Source: Rhodococcus erythropolis NBRC 15567
Lineage (GTDB): Bacteria > Actinomycetota > Actinomycetes > Mycobacteriales > Mycobacteriaceae
Assembly (NCBI RefSeq): GCF_001552595.1
Contig: NZ_BCRM01000039.1
Coordinates: 1-43,627 of the forward strand
DNA: 43,627 bases
Reading direction: 5' to 3'
Below the pieces are notes generated by a model. That model had not been told where the DNA came from. It was given only the letters and a program-made list of their open reading frames with translations, and made no database searches. Of the stretch, positions 33,380 to 40,536 are shown one piece after another. Both the position numbers and the translations under genes were made by a program. The first letter of the stretch is position 1; each line of letters opens with the position of its first letter.

Positions 33380-33714
33380 TCAACACCGACCATTGGTCCG
33401 AACGATGGCCCGATCACCCCGTGATCAGGACATTCGACCCGCCGCGGGCAGTGAAAGTCGACATCGGCCGTGCGCTCCCGCTCGGACGTGGGGGAGCCTC
33501 ACGCGCCGATCATGTGAGCATGCGGGTGAAAACGTCCGCGCTCTACATGTCCGGATACCTCGACGGTATTTTGAAATTTTGGGCGAGGATGCACGATGGT
33601 CAATGGTTGGCCGGGGTAACCGTGCGAGTCACCGATGCCGGCGGAACCAACGTCGTTGAGATCGACTTGCTGGTGACCGCCGACGCGATCACCGAAGCTG
33701 TAGATCAGGTTTGA
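33376..33714 (+). CDS. Unknown protein coupled to the ImuA'-like gene
   Basis: 112 residues, not recognised. GTG 33376 overlaps the upstream TGA (GTGA), with GAGGG before it, so the two are co-translated and co-regulated by SOS. The sequence (WSERWPDHPVIRTFDPPRAV, TSALYMSGYLDGILKFWARM, VVEIDLLVTADAITEA) looks like a compact alpha/beta protein without membrane segments. Its stop overlaps the convergent caspase gene by 10 bp. It may be the local partner of the ImuA'-like protein in place of ImuB. Confidence 0.65.
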   Translation: MINTDHWSERWPDHPVIRTFDPPRAVKVDIGRALPLGRGGASRADHVSMRVKTSALYMSGYLDGILKFWARMHDGQWLAGVTVRVTDAGGTNVVEIDLLVTADAITEAVDQV

Positions 33715-34994
33715 ATCGGTTGGCCCTCTCCGGCTGGCTGTGGATGCTCAATATCGGATTTCGACCACCTGTTTCCGGCCGCGTCAGTGAATATGAGGTC
33801 CGCTCGAACTGCCCACGCCTCAGGCGCAAAATAGAGAACTGTCGAGTTCTCGCCGGCAGGAAGAGATACCGGAAAAGAATCAGGCATTCTCGCAACGTGT
33901 TGCAGCGCAACAGAAATTGCCTTGCTCAAAGCGGCATTTTCGACCATTGCGCTATTGAGTGATCCGAGCCTCTTTCGAAGCTCTGCACGAGGGCGCTCGT
34001 TGAATGCTCGCACCAAAGCAGGTTGGCCCTTTGCTGGGACGCATTCGTCCTCGGTTCGGATCCCGGCGTCCCCAACGGGATATACCTGTACGTCCAGCTC
34101 AGTGATTGGGGTGGCGCTGCCGTTGTGGATTGTGACGTTCCAGAATCCCGGCCCAAGCGGGTTCGAGGTGGCGGAGGGTACAACCCTTCGTGCTTCATCG
34201 AACTCAAAAGTGCGCTCAGGCGGCCCGATCACGGATACCGGAGCAGGGGGCCGTGGGGTACCGAAGAGCACTATGTCGCCAGCTGCATCAACACTTCGGC
34301 GGTGAGGTTCCGGTCGACCCTGCGCTTTCAAACGTCTGCGCGTTGCGCCGTATAGCTCCTCGAGGGTTTGGCCGGGTGACTGGCGGGCTGCGGCAAGGAG
34401 TGCCCCTGTAAACGCAGTGTTCGGCTCTCCCCGCGGCGCAAAGGACGGTTGATTGGCAGCAGAGGAGGCAAGCGTGTAGGTGCCTTCGACATCAAGTAAA
34501 GCGGGCTGGAGTCCGGTGTCACCACTCATAGACTCGAAGGCTCGACCTGAAAAACAGCAGTCCAGGACCAGTATTCGTACCGCTGCCTGGCTGTCCTGGA
34601 GAGCTTCGCGTACTAGTTCGAATGACAACGCTGTCCAGGGCAGCTGACTAGGGTTCGTTCCAGGTAGCCCCAGATACAACCGCCCGCGGCTGTTAACGAG
34701 ACCGTGGCCGCTGTAGTACACCAACAAGACGTCCTCGGCTTCGCGGCCGGCTGCTTCGAGAACGCGACCAATCTCGCGGGGCCCTTTCGGATTCTCGACG
34801 AGTTGGCAGTGTTCAACAGCGAAGGTGCCCAGATCCGGTTCCGTCAGCAGGTGCTGCACATCCGTGAGGTTGGCAGAAACCGAGTTGAGGGATGACAAGG
34901 TCTCGGAGCTAGCAGTGGGTTCTTCATCCGCCCCGTATTGGCTGACACCGATCAGGACCGCACGAGACCGGTCAAGGTCCGGCCGGCGGCTCAT
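33705..34994 (-). CDS. Caspase-like cysteine protease (peptidase C14)
   Basis: 429 residues. The N-terminal ~245 residues form a caspase fold: RAVLIGVSQY, the His loop VYYSGHG (His97), and the Cys loop LVLDCCFSG (nucleophile Cys147, preceded by Asp145-Cys146 as in metacaspases). The C-terminal ~180 residues look like a beta-sandwich (FWNVTIHNGSATPITELDVQ) of unknown role. It overlaps the upstream EACC1 gene by 4 bp. Caspase-like effectors paired with EACC1 are part of NTPase-linked and related bacterial conflict systems; cleavage of host proteins on activation, leading to cell death, is the expected action. Confidence 0.88.
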   Translation of the reverse strand: MSRRPDLDRSRAVLIGVSQYGADEEPTASSETLSSLNSVSANLTDVQHLLTEPDLGTFAVEHCQLVENPKGPREIGRVLEAAGREAEDVLLVYYSGHGLVNSRGRLYLGLPGTNPSQLPWTALSFELVREALQDSQAAVRILVLDCCFSGRAFESMSGDTGLQPALLDVEGTYTLASSAANQPSFAPRGEPNTAFTGALLAAARQSPGQTLEELYGATRRRLKAQGRPEPHRRSVDAAGDIVLFGTPRPPAPVSVIGPPERTFEFDEARRVVPSATSNPLGPGFWNVTIHNGSATPITELDVQVYPVGDAGIRTEDECVPAKGQPALVRAFNERPRAELRKRLGSLNSAMVENAALSKAISVALQHVARMPDSFPVSLPAGENSTVLYFAPEAWAVRADLIFTDAAGNRWSKSDIEHPQPAGEGQPIQT

Positions 34995-35359
34995 GCTGTC
35001 GTGTCCAGGGAGTCGATCATCGTTTGCATATTGGAGAAAATCTTGTCCTGCTTCACGCGTTTACCCTCAACCGAAATCTCGGCGCCGGTGGGAAGCGTGA
35101 CTTTGAGGTTGACATCTGAGTTCCGGTTAGCGAACCAAGCTTTGAGGGAAGCGACGAGGGCGGTGCCGATGCCCCCAGAGCCAACGGCCACCAACAAGAC
35201 ATCGGCGAGGCCACCCATTTGTCCGTCTTGTGCGGGCGGTGCCTGAAGCTGGATCCGCCCGCGCAATGCGTTGTCGTGTCGAAACCACTCCATCAGTTGA
35301 ATCAAGTCAGTGGGATTGCCGCTGATTTGGATAGGGGCTTCCCCACTCTGATTGGTCAT
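34991..35359 (-). CDS. EACC1 (effector-associated constant component 1)
   Basis: 122 residues. The arrangement LIQLMEWFRHDNALRGRIQL, then a glycine-rich amphipathic helix (GGLADVLLVAVGSGGIGTAL), then AWFANRNSDVNLKVTLPTGA and EISVEGKRV, is the pattern of EACC1, a small protein encoded next to caspase, trypsin or similar effectors in bacterial conflict systems. The helix could insert in or touch a membrane. ATG 35359 is followed in frame to a 4-bp overlap with the caspase gene; the ribosome site is weak, and the open frame extends upstream into a non-coding repeat. It probably holds or triggers the caspase. Confidence 0.82.
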   Translation of the reverse strand: MTNQSGEAPIQISGNPTDLIQLMEWFRHDNALRGRIQLQAPPAQDGQMGGLADVLLVAVGSGGIGTALVASLKAWFANRNSDVNLKVTLPTGAEISVEGKRVKQDKIFSNMQTMIDSLDTTA

Positions 35360-35412
35360 GCACGTATCTTGCCGCATTCGCCGGAGATGGCACTGAGCCG
35401 CCAAACTGCATC

Positions 35413-35695
35413 CGCCTGCCCGGCGGCCTGGCCACCTTCGGTGTCCCCCGAAGAGAACTCCGCTTCGCTCCGTCTGGAAAAGCGTTCTATTTGTTTCTCC
35501 TTCTGGCCTTCCGATTTTGACCGGCGGTGACCTGCGCGCAACCGCTGACTCCGCTTCGCTTCGGCCTTCGGCTCGAAAGACTTTTTCAACCCGCACTCGC
35601 AGGCTCGCAGAAAAACTCTTCCGCTCACCAGTTGCACTCCGGCCCCCTAATGCCGGTCCAACTCTCCTATGCCAGAAGGCGAAAAAAATTGGCGG
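35413..35695. repeat. Repeat B, copy 1 (non-coding leader upstream of a Cys-rich gene)
   Basis: 283 bp matching 42850-43133 at roughly 70% by eye, with well-kept blocks: CGCCTGCCCGGCGGCC at the start, GGTGTCCCCCGAA, CCTTCTGGCCTTCCGATT, CAACCCGCACTCGCA and AAAAAATTGGCGG at the end. It ends 40 bp before the ATG at 35736. Open frames on both strands within it are not convincing. Confidence 0.8.
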
Positions 35696-35735
35696 GGCAC
35701 GGGATTCGTCCCCAGCCACGAACGAAAGGTCACCG

Positions 35736-35852
35736 ATGAGCGACGACTACAACGCAGCAACCAACCACTACGCCGGACTGACTTGCGGGTGCGGGGACTA
35801 CTCCTGCCCTCGCATGCACAACGACGCCGCACAGTGCGTCAACGCCGAGTAG
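35736..35852 (+). CDS. Cys-rich 38-residue protein
   Basis: A 38-residue reading frame with GAAAGGT eight bases before ATG 35736. The sequence holds LTCGCGDYSCPR and a final AQCVNAE: four Cys and two His residues, enough for a small zinc-binding knuckle. Unknown. It is the first gene after repeat B and is followed 41 bp later by another small gene on the same strand. Confidence 0.6.
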   Translation: MSDDYNAATNHYAGLTCGCGDYSCPRMHNDAAQCVNAE

Positions 35853-35893
35853 ACGACAGCCAACCCGCCCACCCCAAAACAAAGGAAAACCAC

Positions 35894-36103
35894 GTGAGCA
35901 CCGAAACCGACACCCTCGCACCCGCGCTCGTCGCCGTTGTCGAGGCGACCGCAGCCCTTGATGCAGCGATGTTCGACCGCAGCCGCGAAGGGTTCATCGA
36001 CGTCACCGCCCTGGTCGACGCCTTCGCAGCCGCCCGCGCCGCAGCCCGCGACGCCGGACACACCGAGGAGGACATCGACGCCGCCGCCACCCCCACCAAC
36101 TAA
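35894..36103 (+). CDS. Small alanine-rich protein, unknown
   Basis: 69 residues beginning at GTG 35894 after AAAGGAAAA. Mostly helical (LAPALVAVVEATAALDAAMF, VTALVDAFAAARAAARDAGH), acidic and Ala-rich. Not recognised. It belongs to the run of small plus-strand genes leading to the ParB-like gene. Confidence 0.55.
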   Translation: MSTETDTLAPALVAVVEATAALDAAMFDRSREGFIDVTALVDAFAAARAAARDAGHTEEDIDAAATPTN

Positions 36104-36176
36104 CCACCCGCCCATCCGTCACACGCAAGGACGCGCAGCATGACCGACCACAACCGCCCGACCGAAGGAGAAAACG

Positions 36177-36431
36177 ATGTACGGCTACGACCTGCACAAC
36201 ATCTGCGAGAAAGCAGATGCCTGGGCGAAGTTGTTCGAGACAGCCGAGTATCTCGGCAGCGTCGTCGAGCACAACTGCTGTCCGGAAATCGACGTGTTCG
36301 TGGAGCTGCTCATCGCGCTCGACTACCACGGCCACGCCTCCGCCCTGATGGACGCACACATCGAGGCCGATAGCTGCCGAGACCGTCACCCCACGGCCGA
36401 TCAAGTGATCTTGGAACCGGCCACCGCTTGA
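36177..36431 (+). CDS. Small unknown protein
   Basis: 84 residues with a strong GAAGGAG site before ATG 36177. Acidic, helical (LHNICEKADAWAKLFETAEY, FVELLIALDYHGHASALMDA), with paired Cys (NCCP). Not recognised. A hairpin follows within 30 bp of the stop. Confidence 0.65.
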   Translation: MYGYDLHNICEKADAWAKLFETAEYLGSVVEHNCCPEIDVFVELLIALDYHGHASALMDAHIEADSCRDRHPTADQVILEPATA

Positions 36432-36458
36432 GATCGAAAACCCTACGGAAACAACACA

Positions 36459-36487
36459 ACACCGGGCAGCTGTTACCTGCCCGGTGT
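36459..36487 (+). terminator. Hairpin between the small gene and the ParB-like gene
   Basis: A perfect 11-bp stem (36459-36469, 36477-36487) with a 7-nt loop, 31 bp before the ParB-like start. It may end the upstream unit or tune read-through. Confidence 0.7.
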
Positions 36488-36517
36488 CGTGTCCCGAAGT
36501 CTACGAGAGGCAACACC

Positions 36518-38080
36518 GTGACCGCAACACACACCGCCCCCGCCGCAGCACTCGAGGTCGCGCAGCTGCACCCCGACACCCTCGACATCGGCGAGAACGT
36601 CCGCGACAGCGTCGATCTGGCGCAGACCCCCGACTTCGTCGAATCCATCCGCGAAAACGGAGTACTCGAAGCGATCAGCGCCGTACGAACCGCAGACGGA
36701 ACGATCGTCGTCCGCGACGGCCAGCGCCGCACCCTCGCCGCCCGCGAAACCGGACTGACCAGCATTCCCGTCGTGATCTACCCCGACACCGCAGGCAGTG
36801 ACAAGGCCCGCGCCGTCGACCGGATCGGCAAGCAGATCACCGCCAACCGGCACCGCGAAGGGCTGACCGCAGCGCAGCACACCCGAGGAGTTGCGCAGAT
36901 GCTCGAATTCGGCGCATCCATCACGAAGGTGTCCAAGACCCTCGCGATGGACAAGAAAGACGTGAAAGCCCAGGCAGCGGTAGGGAAAGCCGAGGCAGCC
37001 CGCGCAGCCCTCGACGCCGGACAGCTCGACCTCGCACACGCCGCAGTAGTGGCCGAGTTCGAGGAAGCCGGAGACGCCGAAGCCGTCGAAAAGCTCCTTA
37101 CCACCAGGTCTTACGACTTCGACCACGTAGCGGAGCGACTACGCGGGTTGCGCGAAGAACGGGAGGCATACGCCCTCGCCGCAGCTCCGTTCGCGGAGAA
37201 GGGATTTACGATCTTTCCCTTCGATCGGCGCAGTTTCCGTGACGAGGTGTCCCCGGCCGAGCTGGTCACCACAGACGGCGACGAGGTCACCCAAGAGCTG
37301 GTCGACGCAGCCCCGCAGTTCTGGGCAGTGTTTCTGGGATTGAACGATGCGTTTTTCGACAAAGCCACCGGCGAGCGCGTCGATTACGACGATGTCGATT
37401 GGGACACCGAGGACGACGATTCCGCCGTACCCGAGGAAGGGCTACGGCACGCCAACACCGTCGACTACCGGCCCGAGTACCTACCGGACTACTGGTGCAT
37501 CGACCAGGAAGGCGCTGGACTCGAGCCGCGACCGATCATCGACGCCGTTCCCGCCGCCGCAGGTGCCAGCGGAAACGACCCCGCCGAGGCAGCTCGGGCA
37601 GTGCGCGAGCAGGAAGCGAAGGACAAGCAGGAACGGCGACGAGTCCGCGAGTTGAACAAGCAGGCCGAGGCCGCGACCACCGTCCGCCGCGAGTTTCTGC
37701 GCACGACCTTGCTCGCCCGCAAGACCCCGCCGAAAACGGCAGCGGCCTACGTCGCGGCCACCCTCGCCCGCGATCCCGGACTGATCTCGGAATACAAGGC
37801 AGCGGAATCACTCGGTGAACTGCTCGGATTCAAGGGCTACTACCCCGGCCGAGAGTTGGCCGAGCAAGTGGCGAAGGTGTCCGAGGCTCGCGCTCAGGTG
37901 CTGCTTCTCGCGTTGGTGATCGCCGCGCAAGAGTCCCGCATGGTCAAAGACGCATGGCGATCCAAGCCCAAGAATGCCGACCAGTACCTCAGTTTCCTGA
38001 TGGGACAGGGCTACACCCTCGCCGCCGTTGAGGAAATCATCACCGGACAGCTCACATTCGACGAGGTCGCGATCGACTGA
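36518..38080 (+). CDS. ParB-like (ParB/Spo0J N-domain) protein
   Basis: 520 residues. Residues ~12-89 form a ParB N-domain: NVRDSVDLAQTPDFVESIRE, then GTIVVRDGQRRTLAARETG, where RDGQRR takes the place of the usual GxRR nucleotide box. A helical domain with a helix-turn-helix follows (EGLTAAQHTRGVAQM, GASITKVSKTLAMDKKDV), then a long acidic C-terminal part not seen in chromosomal ParB. GTG 36518 follows GAGAGG. No parA-type ATPase is next to it, so it may be a plasmid regulator or DNA-binding protein rather than a classic partition protein. A strong hairpin follows the stop. Confidence 0.82.
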   Translation: MTATHTAPAAALEVAQLHPDTLDIGENVRDSVDLAQTPDFVESIRENGVLEAISAVRTADGTIVVRDGQRRTLAARETGLTSIPVVIYPDTAGSDKARAVDRIGKQITANRHREGLTAAQHTRGVAQMLEFGASITKVSKTLAMDKKDVKAQAAVGKAEAARAALDAGQLDLAHAAVVAEFEEAGDAEAVEKLLTTRSYDFDHVAERLRGLREEREAYALAAAPFAEKGFTIFPFDRRSFRDEVSPAELVTTDGDEVTQELVDAAPQFWAVFLGLNDAFFDKATGERVDYDDVDWDTEDDDSAVPEEGLRHANTVDYRPEYLPDYWCIDQEGAGLEPRPIIDAVPAAAGASGNDPAEAARAVREQEAKDKQERRRVRELNKQAEAATTVRREFLRTTLLARKTPPKTAAAYVAATLARDPGLISEYKAAESLGELLGFKGYYPGRELAEQVAKVSEARAQVLLLALVIAAQESRMVKDAWRSKPKNADQYLSFLMGQGYTLAAVEEIITGQLTFDEVAID

Positions 38081-38093
38081 CCCGATGAAGCGG

Positions 38094-38123
38094 CGATCCC
38101 CGGCCCGAAAGGGTTGGGGATCG
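38094..38123 (+). terminator. Terminator after the ParB-like gene
   Basis: 13-bp stem (38094-38106, 38111-38123) including two G-T pairs, closed by a GAAA tetraloop, 13 bp after the stop. Confidence 0.85.
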
Positions 38124-38202
38124 TCCGCCCTTCCGCCCCGCACCTTCCACCTCCGGCCGGCGGTCAGAGCCACTGGCGGACCGGAAGGGCGGAAGGGCGG
38201 AC
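38123..38202. repeat. Spaced 13-bp inverted repeat
   Basis: GTCCGCCCTTCCG (38123-38135) and its exact complement CGGAAGGGCGGAC (38190-38202) are 54 bp apart; a further CGGAAGGGCGG precedes the second arm, overlapping it. It could form a large hairpin or bind a dimer. Confidence 0.75.
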
Positions 38203-38329
38203 ACCACCACAGACACTCGAGAAATCACCCGGCCGCCAGCCACGACCCACGATAAAAGCGCAAGGAAAAGAAATCGACCCGCCCCGGTGTGAACATTCTT
38301 CTATCCCGACACTCGCGCATCAAGGCCGC

Positions 38330-38645
38330 TCCAGAAATAATATCCACACGCGCCACTCGCACGCTCGAACAAAGGCGCTAAGATATTTTTTCCTACGCTC
38401 ACCTTGACCCACTCCCGACGAGACCAGAATATCGGCACATACCGGGGGATGGGGAGAAAGTGCAGGTAGGGCGCATGCAGGTAGCTGTGTACATCAGGGT
38501 TTGGTATTAGCGAAAGAATGCGGAAAATGATTGAAGATGTCATTAACTAAAGCGGAAACTAATCGAAGAAATACCCGCGAAAGTATTGGTTTATATTGCA
38601 TTGTTCGATAGACTGAAATCAATAAAGAATCATCGAAGAGGGGGA
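38330..38645. other. AT-rich gap with short direct repeats; candidate origin or promoter region
   Basis: About 315 bp of clearly lower GC than the rest of the window. It contains TGCAGGTAG twice (38461-38469, 38476-38484; 15-bp period) and GCGGAAA-x2-x-AT-x-GAAGA twice (38520-38537, 38552-38569; 32-bp period). No supported gene. It ends at the nrdH ribosome site. An origin, a transfer site or a strong regulated promoter are the options. Confidence 0.45.
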
Positions 38646-38651
38646 ATGACA

Positions 38652-38882
38652 ATGGCGATCACCGTATATACCAAGCCCGCATGTGTGCAATGCAATGCCA
38701 CGTACCGCGCACTCGACAAAGCGGGAATCGAATACGCCGTCATCGACATCACCGAAGACGCACAGGCCCGCGATTACGTCATGAGCCTGGGATACCTGCA
38801 AGCCCCCGTCGTCGTCGCAGGAGAAAACCACTGGAGCGGATTCCGCCCAGACGAAATCAAGAAGCTCACCACGGCCGCCTGA
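38652..38882 (+). CDS. nrdH: NrdH-type glutaredoxin-like redoxin
   Basis: 76 residues, the normal size for NrdH. The redox motif CVQC is at residues 11-14, and the C-terminal WSGFRPDEIKKL is the NrdH signature. ATG 38652 is seven bases after GAGGGGG; ATG 38646 is too close to it. NrdH reduces class Ib ribonucleotide reductase with electrons from thioredoxin reductase. No nrdI, nrdE or nrdF is nearby, so the protein must serve chromosomal enzymes, perhaps to raise dNTP supply during plasmid or phage replication. Confidence 0.92.
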   Translation: MAITVYTKPACVQCNATYRALDKAGIEYAVIDITEDAQARDYVMSLGYLQAPVVVAGENHWSGFRPDEIKKLTTAA

Positions 38883-38914
38883 CCACGCCCTTTCACCAGC
38901 GAAACGAGGACACC

Positions 38915-39235
38915 ATGACCGCAGCAGCATTCACCTTCACTCCCGATGCAGACTTCGTCGACCGCGCACTCGACGCCGAGCTCCGCCGCGACAGCGAATC
39001 CGTCGACCGCAAACTCCGCACCATGCTCGCCGCCCTCGACGACTCCCTCGCCGGAATCAGCGATGCACGCGAAGAACTGCACACCCTCTACACCGCCCCC
39101 GGCACGGACACCGCCGGAGATGTTTCCGCCCATGACCAGGACATCGCAACTCATCTCGCCGAGGCTGCCCGCAACCTCCGCGCGGCCGCCGTGATCCTGC
39201 GCAGCCACCGGCAACTCACCTCACAGCGACCCTGA
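38915..39235 (+). CDS. Unknown helical protein
   Basis: 106 residues, not recognised. ATG 38915 follows GAGGA. Helical, acidic and Ala-rich (FVDRALDAELRRDSESVDRK, IATHLAEAARNLRAAAVILR). It lies 32 bp after nrdH and just before the DnaB-N gene, probably in one operon. Confidence 0.62.
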   Translation: MTAAAFTFTPDADFVDRALDAELRRDSESVDRKLRTMLAALDDSLAGISDAREELHTLYTAPGTDTAGDVSAHDQDIATHLAEAARNLRAAAVILRSHRQLTSQRP

Positions 39236-39271
39236 CCTCCCATGCCCACCGGCGACAGCAAGGACCCCGAC

Positions 39272-39817
39272 GTGACACTCTCACTGGCCACCGCCCCCGA
39301 CTTCGACGACCTCACCGACAACGACAGTGAGATCGACGAGTACAGCACCGCCCTCGACGTCGAGGCTCAACTCCTGTGCTCGCTGCTCTGGGCGCCGGCC
39401 GAGAGCGCGAAACGTGCCGTCGCAGCCTTGACCAGCGCAGACTTCTACCGGCCCGTGAACGCGGCACTGTTCACCGCCATCGAGGAGTTAGTCACTGCCG
39501 GCAAACCTCACAACAGTGCCCACGTCTTCACTACCTTGCAGCAGGAAGGCCGCACCAGCGGGCACCTCGGGAAACAGCTCACCAAAGCGCTCACCGACAT
39601 CACCACCATCGGCGTCCCGTCCGCTGAACTCGAGCACAACATCGCAGCAGTCCTCACCCAGGCCTACCGGCGCGGATTCCGCGAAGCAGCACGATCCCTC
39701 GCCCAAGCCGCCGAAGAACTCCCCGAAGACCAACTGTTCGAGCACCTGCTCAGCATCGGCCGCGAACGCCGCGCAGCCTCCCAACGCCTCGCCGCCATCC
39801 GCGAAGGCCGAGCATGA
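39272..39817 (+). CDS. Stand-alone DnaB helicase N-terminal domain
   Basis: 181 residues from GTG 39272, which has AGGA at good distance; ATG 39242, ten codons earlier, is possible but has no site. Residues ~20-130 match the DnaB N-terminal domain (DVEAQLLCSLLWAPAESAKR, LTSADFYRPVNAALFTAIEE, LTKALTDI). The RecA-like helicase domain is wholly absent. The isolated domain could act as a helicase decoy or loader adaptor, or contact primase. The stop overlaps the next start (ATGA). Confidence 0.85.
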   Translation: MTLSLATAPDFDDLTDNDSEIDEYSTALDVEAQLLCSLLWAPAESAKRAVAALTSADFYRPVNAALFTAIEELVTAGKPHNSAHVFTTLQQEGRTSGHLGKQLTKALTDITTIGVPSAELEHNIAAVLTQAYRRGFREAARSLAQAAEELPEDQLFEHLLSIGRERRAASQRLAAIREGRA

Positions 39818-40038
39818 ACACTCCAGACAAGCCAAATCAGCGAATCAGCAGGCCGGGGGTGGTGAAACACAGCATCTTCGGTGTCCTCGCCCTCGCAGTC
39901 GCAGCCCTGGACTTCACCATCGGAACCAGCCGAACCCTCATCGCCGGAGTCGGATTACTCGCCCTTTCGACCTACAGCTTCCTGAAAGCGGCCAAACTCC
40001 GAAGGTCGCCCTCGAGCAGACAGGAACCCAGAACATGA
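39814..40038 (+). CDS. Small membrane protein
   Basis: 74 residues with two hydrophobic segments, about 21-36 (IFGVLALAVAALDFTI) and 43-57 (IAGVGLLALSTYSFL), and a basic C-terminus. Starts and ends in 4-bp overlaps with its neighbours, so translation is coupled. Unknown. Confidence 0.65.
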   Translation: MNTPDKPNQRISRPGVVKHSIFGVLALAVAALDFTIGTSRTLIAGVGLLALSTYSFLKAAKLRRSPSSRQEPRT

Positions 40039-40202
40039 ACGATGACGAACACGACGCCTGGCAGCTGCACCACCACGGAGCCGACTGGGACGAAATCGGT
40101 ACCGAAATGGGATGCAGCCCCACCACAGCGCAAACCCTCGCAGCCGCCTACGAGAAACGCACCGACGACGCCGCCGCGCAAACCCAAAACACTCTGTTCT
40201 GA
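40035..40202 (+). CDS. Small helix-turn-helix-like protein
   Basis: 55 residues from ATG 40035, overlapping the previous stop. DWDEIGTEMGCSPTTAQTLA looks like a helix-turn-helix; the rest is acidic. It may be a small regulator of this operon. A longer upstream frame lies across other genes and is not used. Confidence 0.6.
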   Translation: MNDDEHDAWQLHHHGADWDEIGTEMGCSPTTAQTLAAAYEKRTDDAAAQTQNTLF

Positions 40203-40320
40203 ACACCGCCCCACAACGGCTGTTGACCGCAGGAAACAGGCAATGATCAGGTAGAATAGACAACGGTGTGCAGCTCCCCTGCGCACCGCCACGCTCGACC
40301 GAGTCGACGAAGGAGCACCG

Positions 40321-40536
40321 GTGACCACTGCACGCAACGCACAGTCGCACATGACCGAAGCCCAGATCGACCGAGCCATCGCCGCCGCCACTGCCGGCCA
40401 CCGCATGGCCGGCATGGAACCCAGCGAATACGGCATCGAAGTCGGCCGCCGGCAACTACGCGGAGAAATCACCGGCGACGAAGCAGTCGCACTCGTCCTC
40501 GCCGAAAACCGCCGTCGCCGAGCTGCCCGCAGTTGA
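40321..40536 (+). CDS. VbhA-like antitoxin for Fic
   Basis: 71 residues from GTG 40321, with AAGGAG at 40310-40315. IDRAIAAATAGHRMAGMEPS followed by LRGEITGDEAVA aligns with VbhA-type Fic antitoxins, which inhibit by an S/T-x3-E-G/N motif. At the aligned place this protein reads G-H-R-M-A-G, so both the Ser/Thr and the Glu are replaced. The identification rests on the surrounding pattern and on the 4-bp overlap with the fic gene. Confidence 0.72.
   Translation: MTTARNAQSHMTEAQIDRAIAAATAGHRMAGMEPSEYGIEVGRRQLRGEITGDEAVALVLAENRRRRAARS

Noticed and set aside
39516..40202. 228-codon plus-strand frame around the DnaB-N gene.
   Set aside because: Only the last 55 codons, from 40035, make a sensible protein with overlap-coupled start; the rest is a shadow of the DnaB-N gene.
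40223..40257. TTGACC and TAGAAT as a promoter before the VbhA-like gene.
   Set aside because: The spacing is 23 bp, too long for a standard promoter; the TAGAAT alone is weak evidence.
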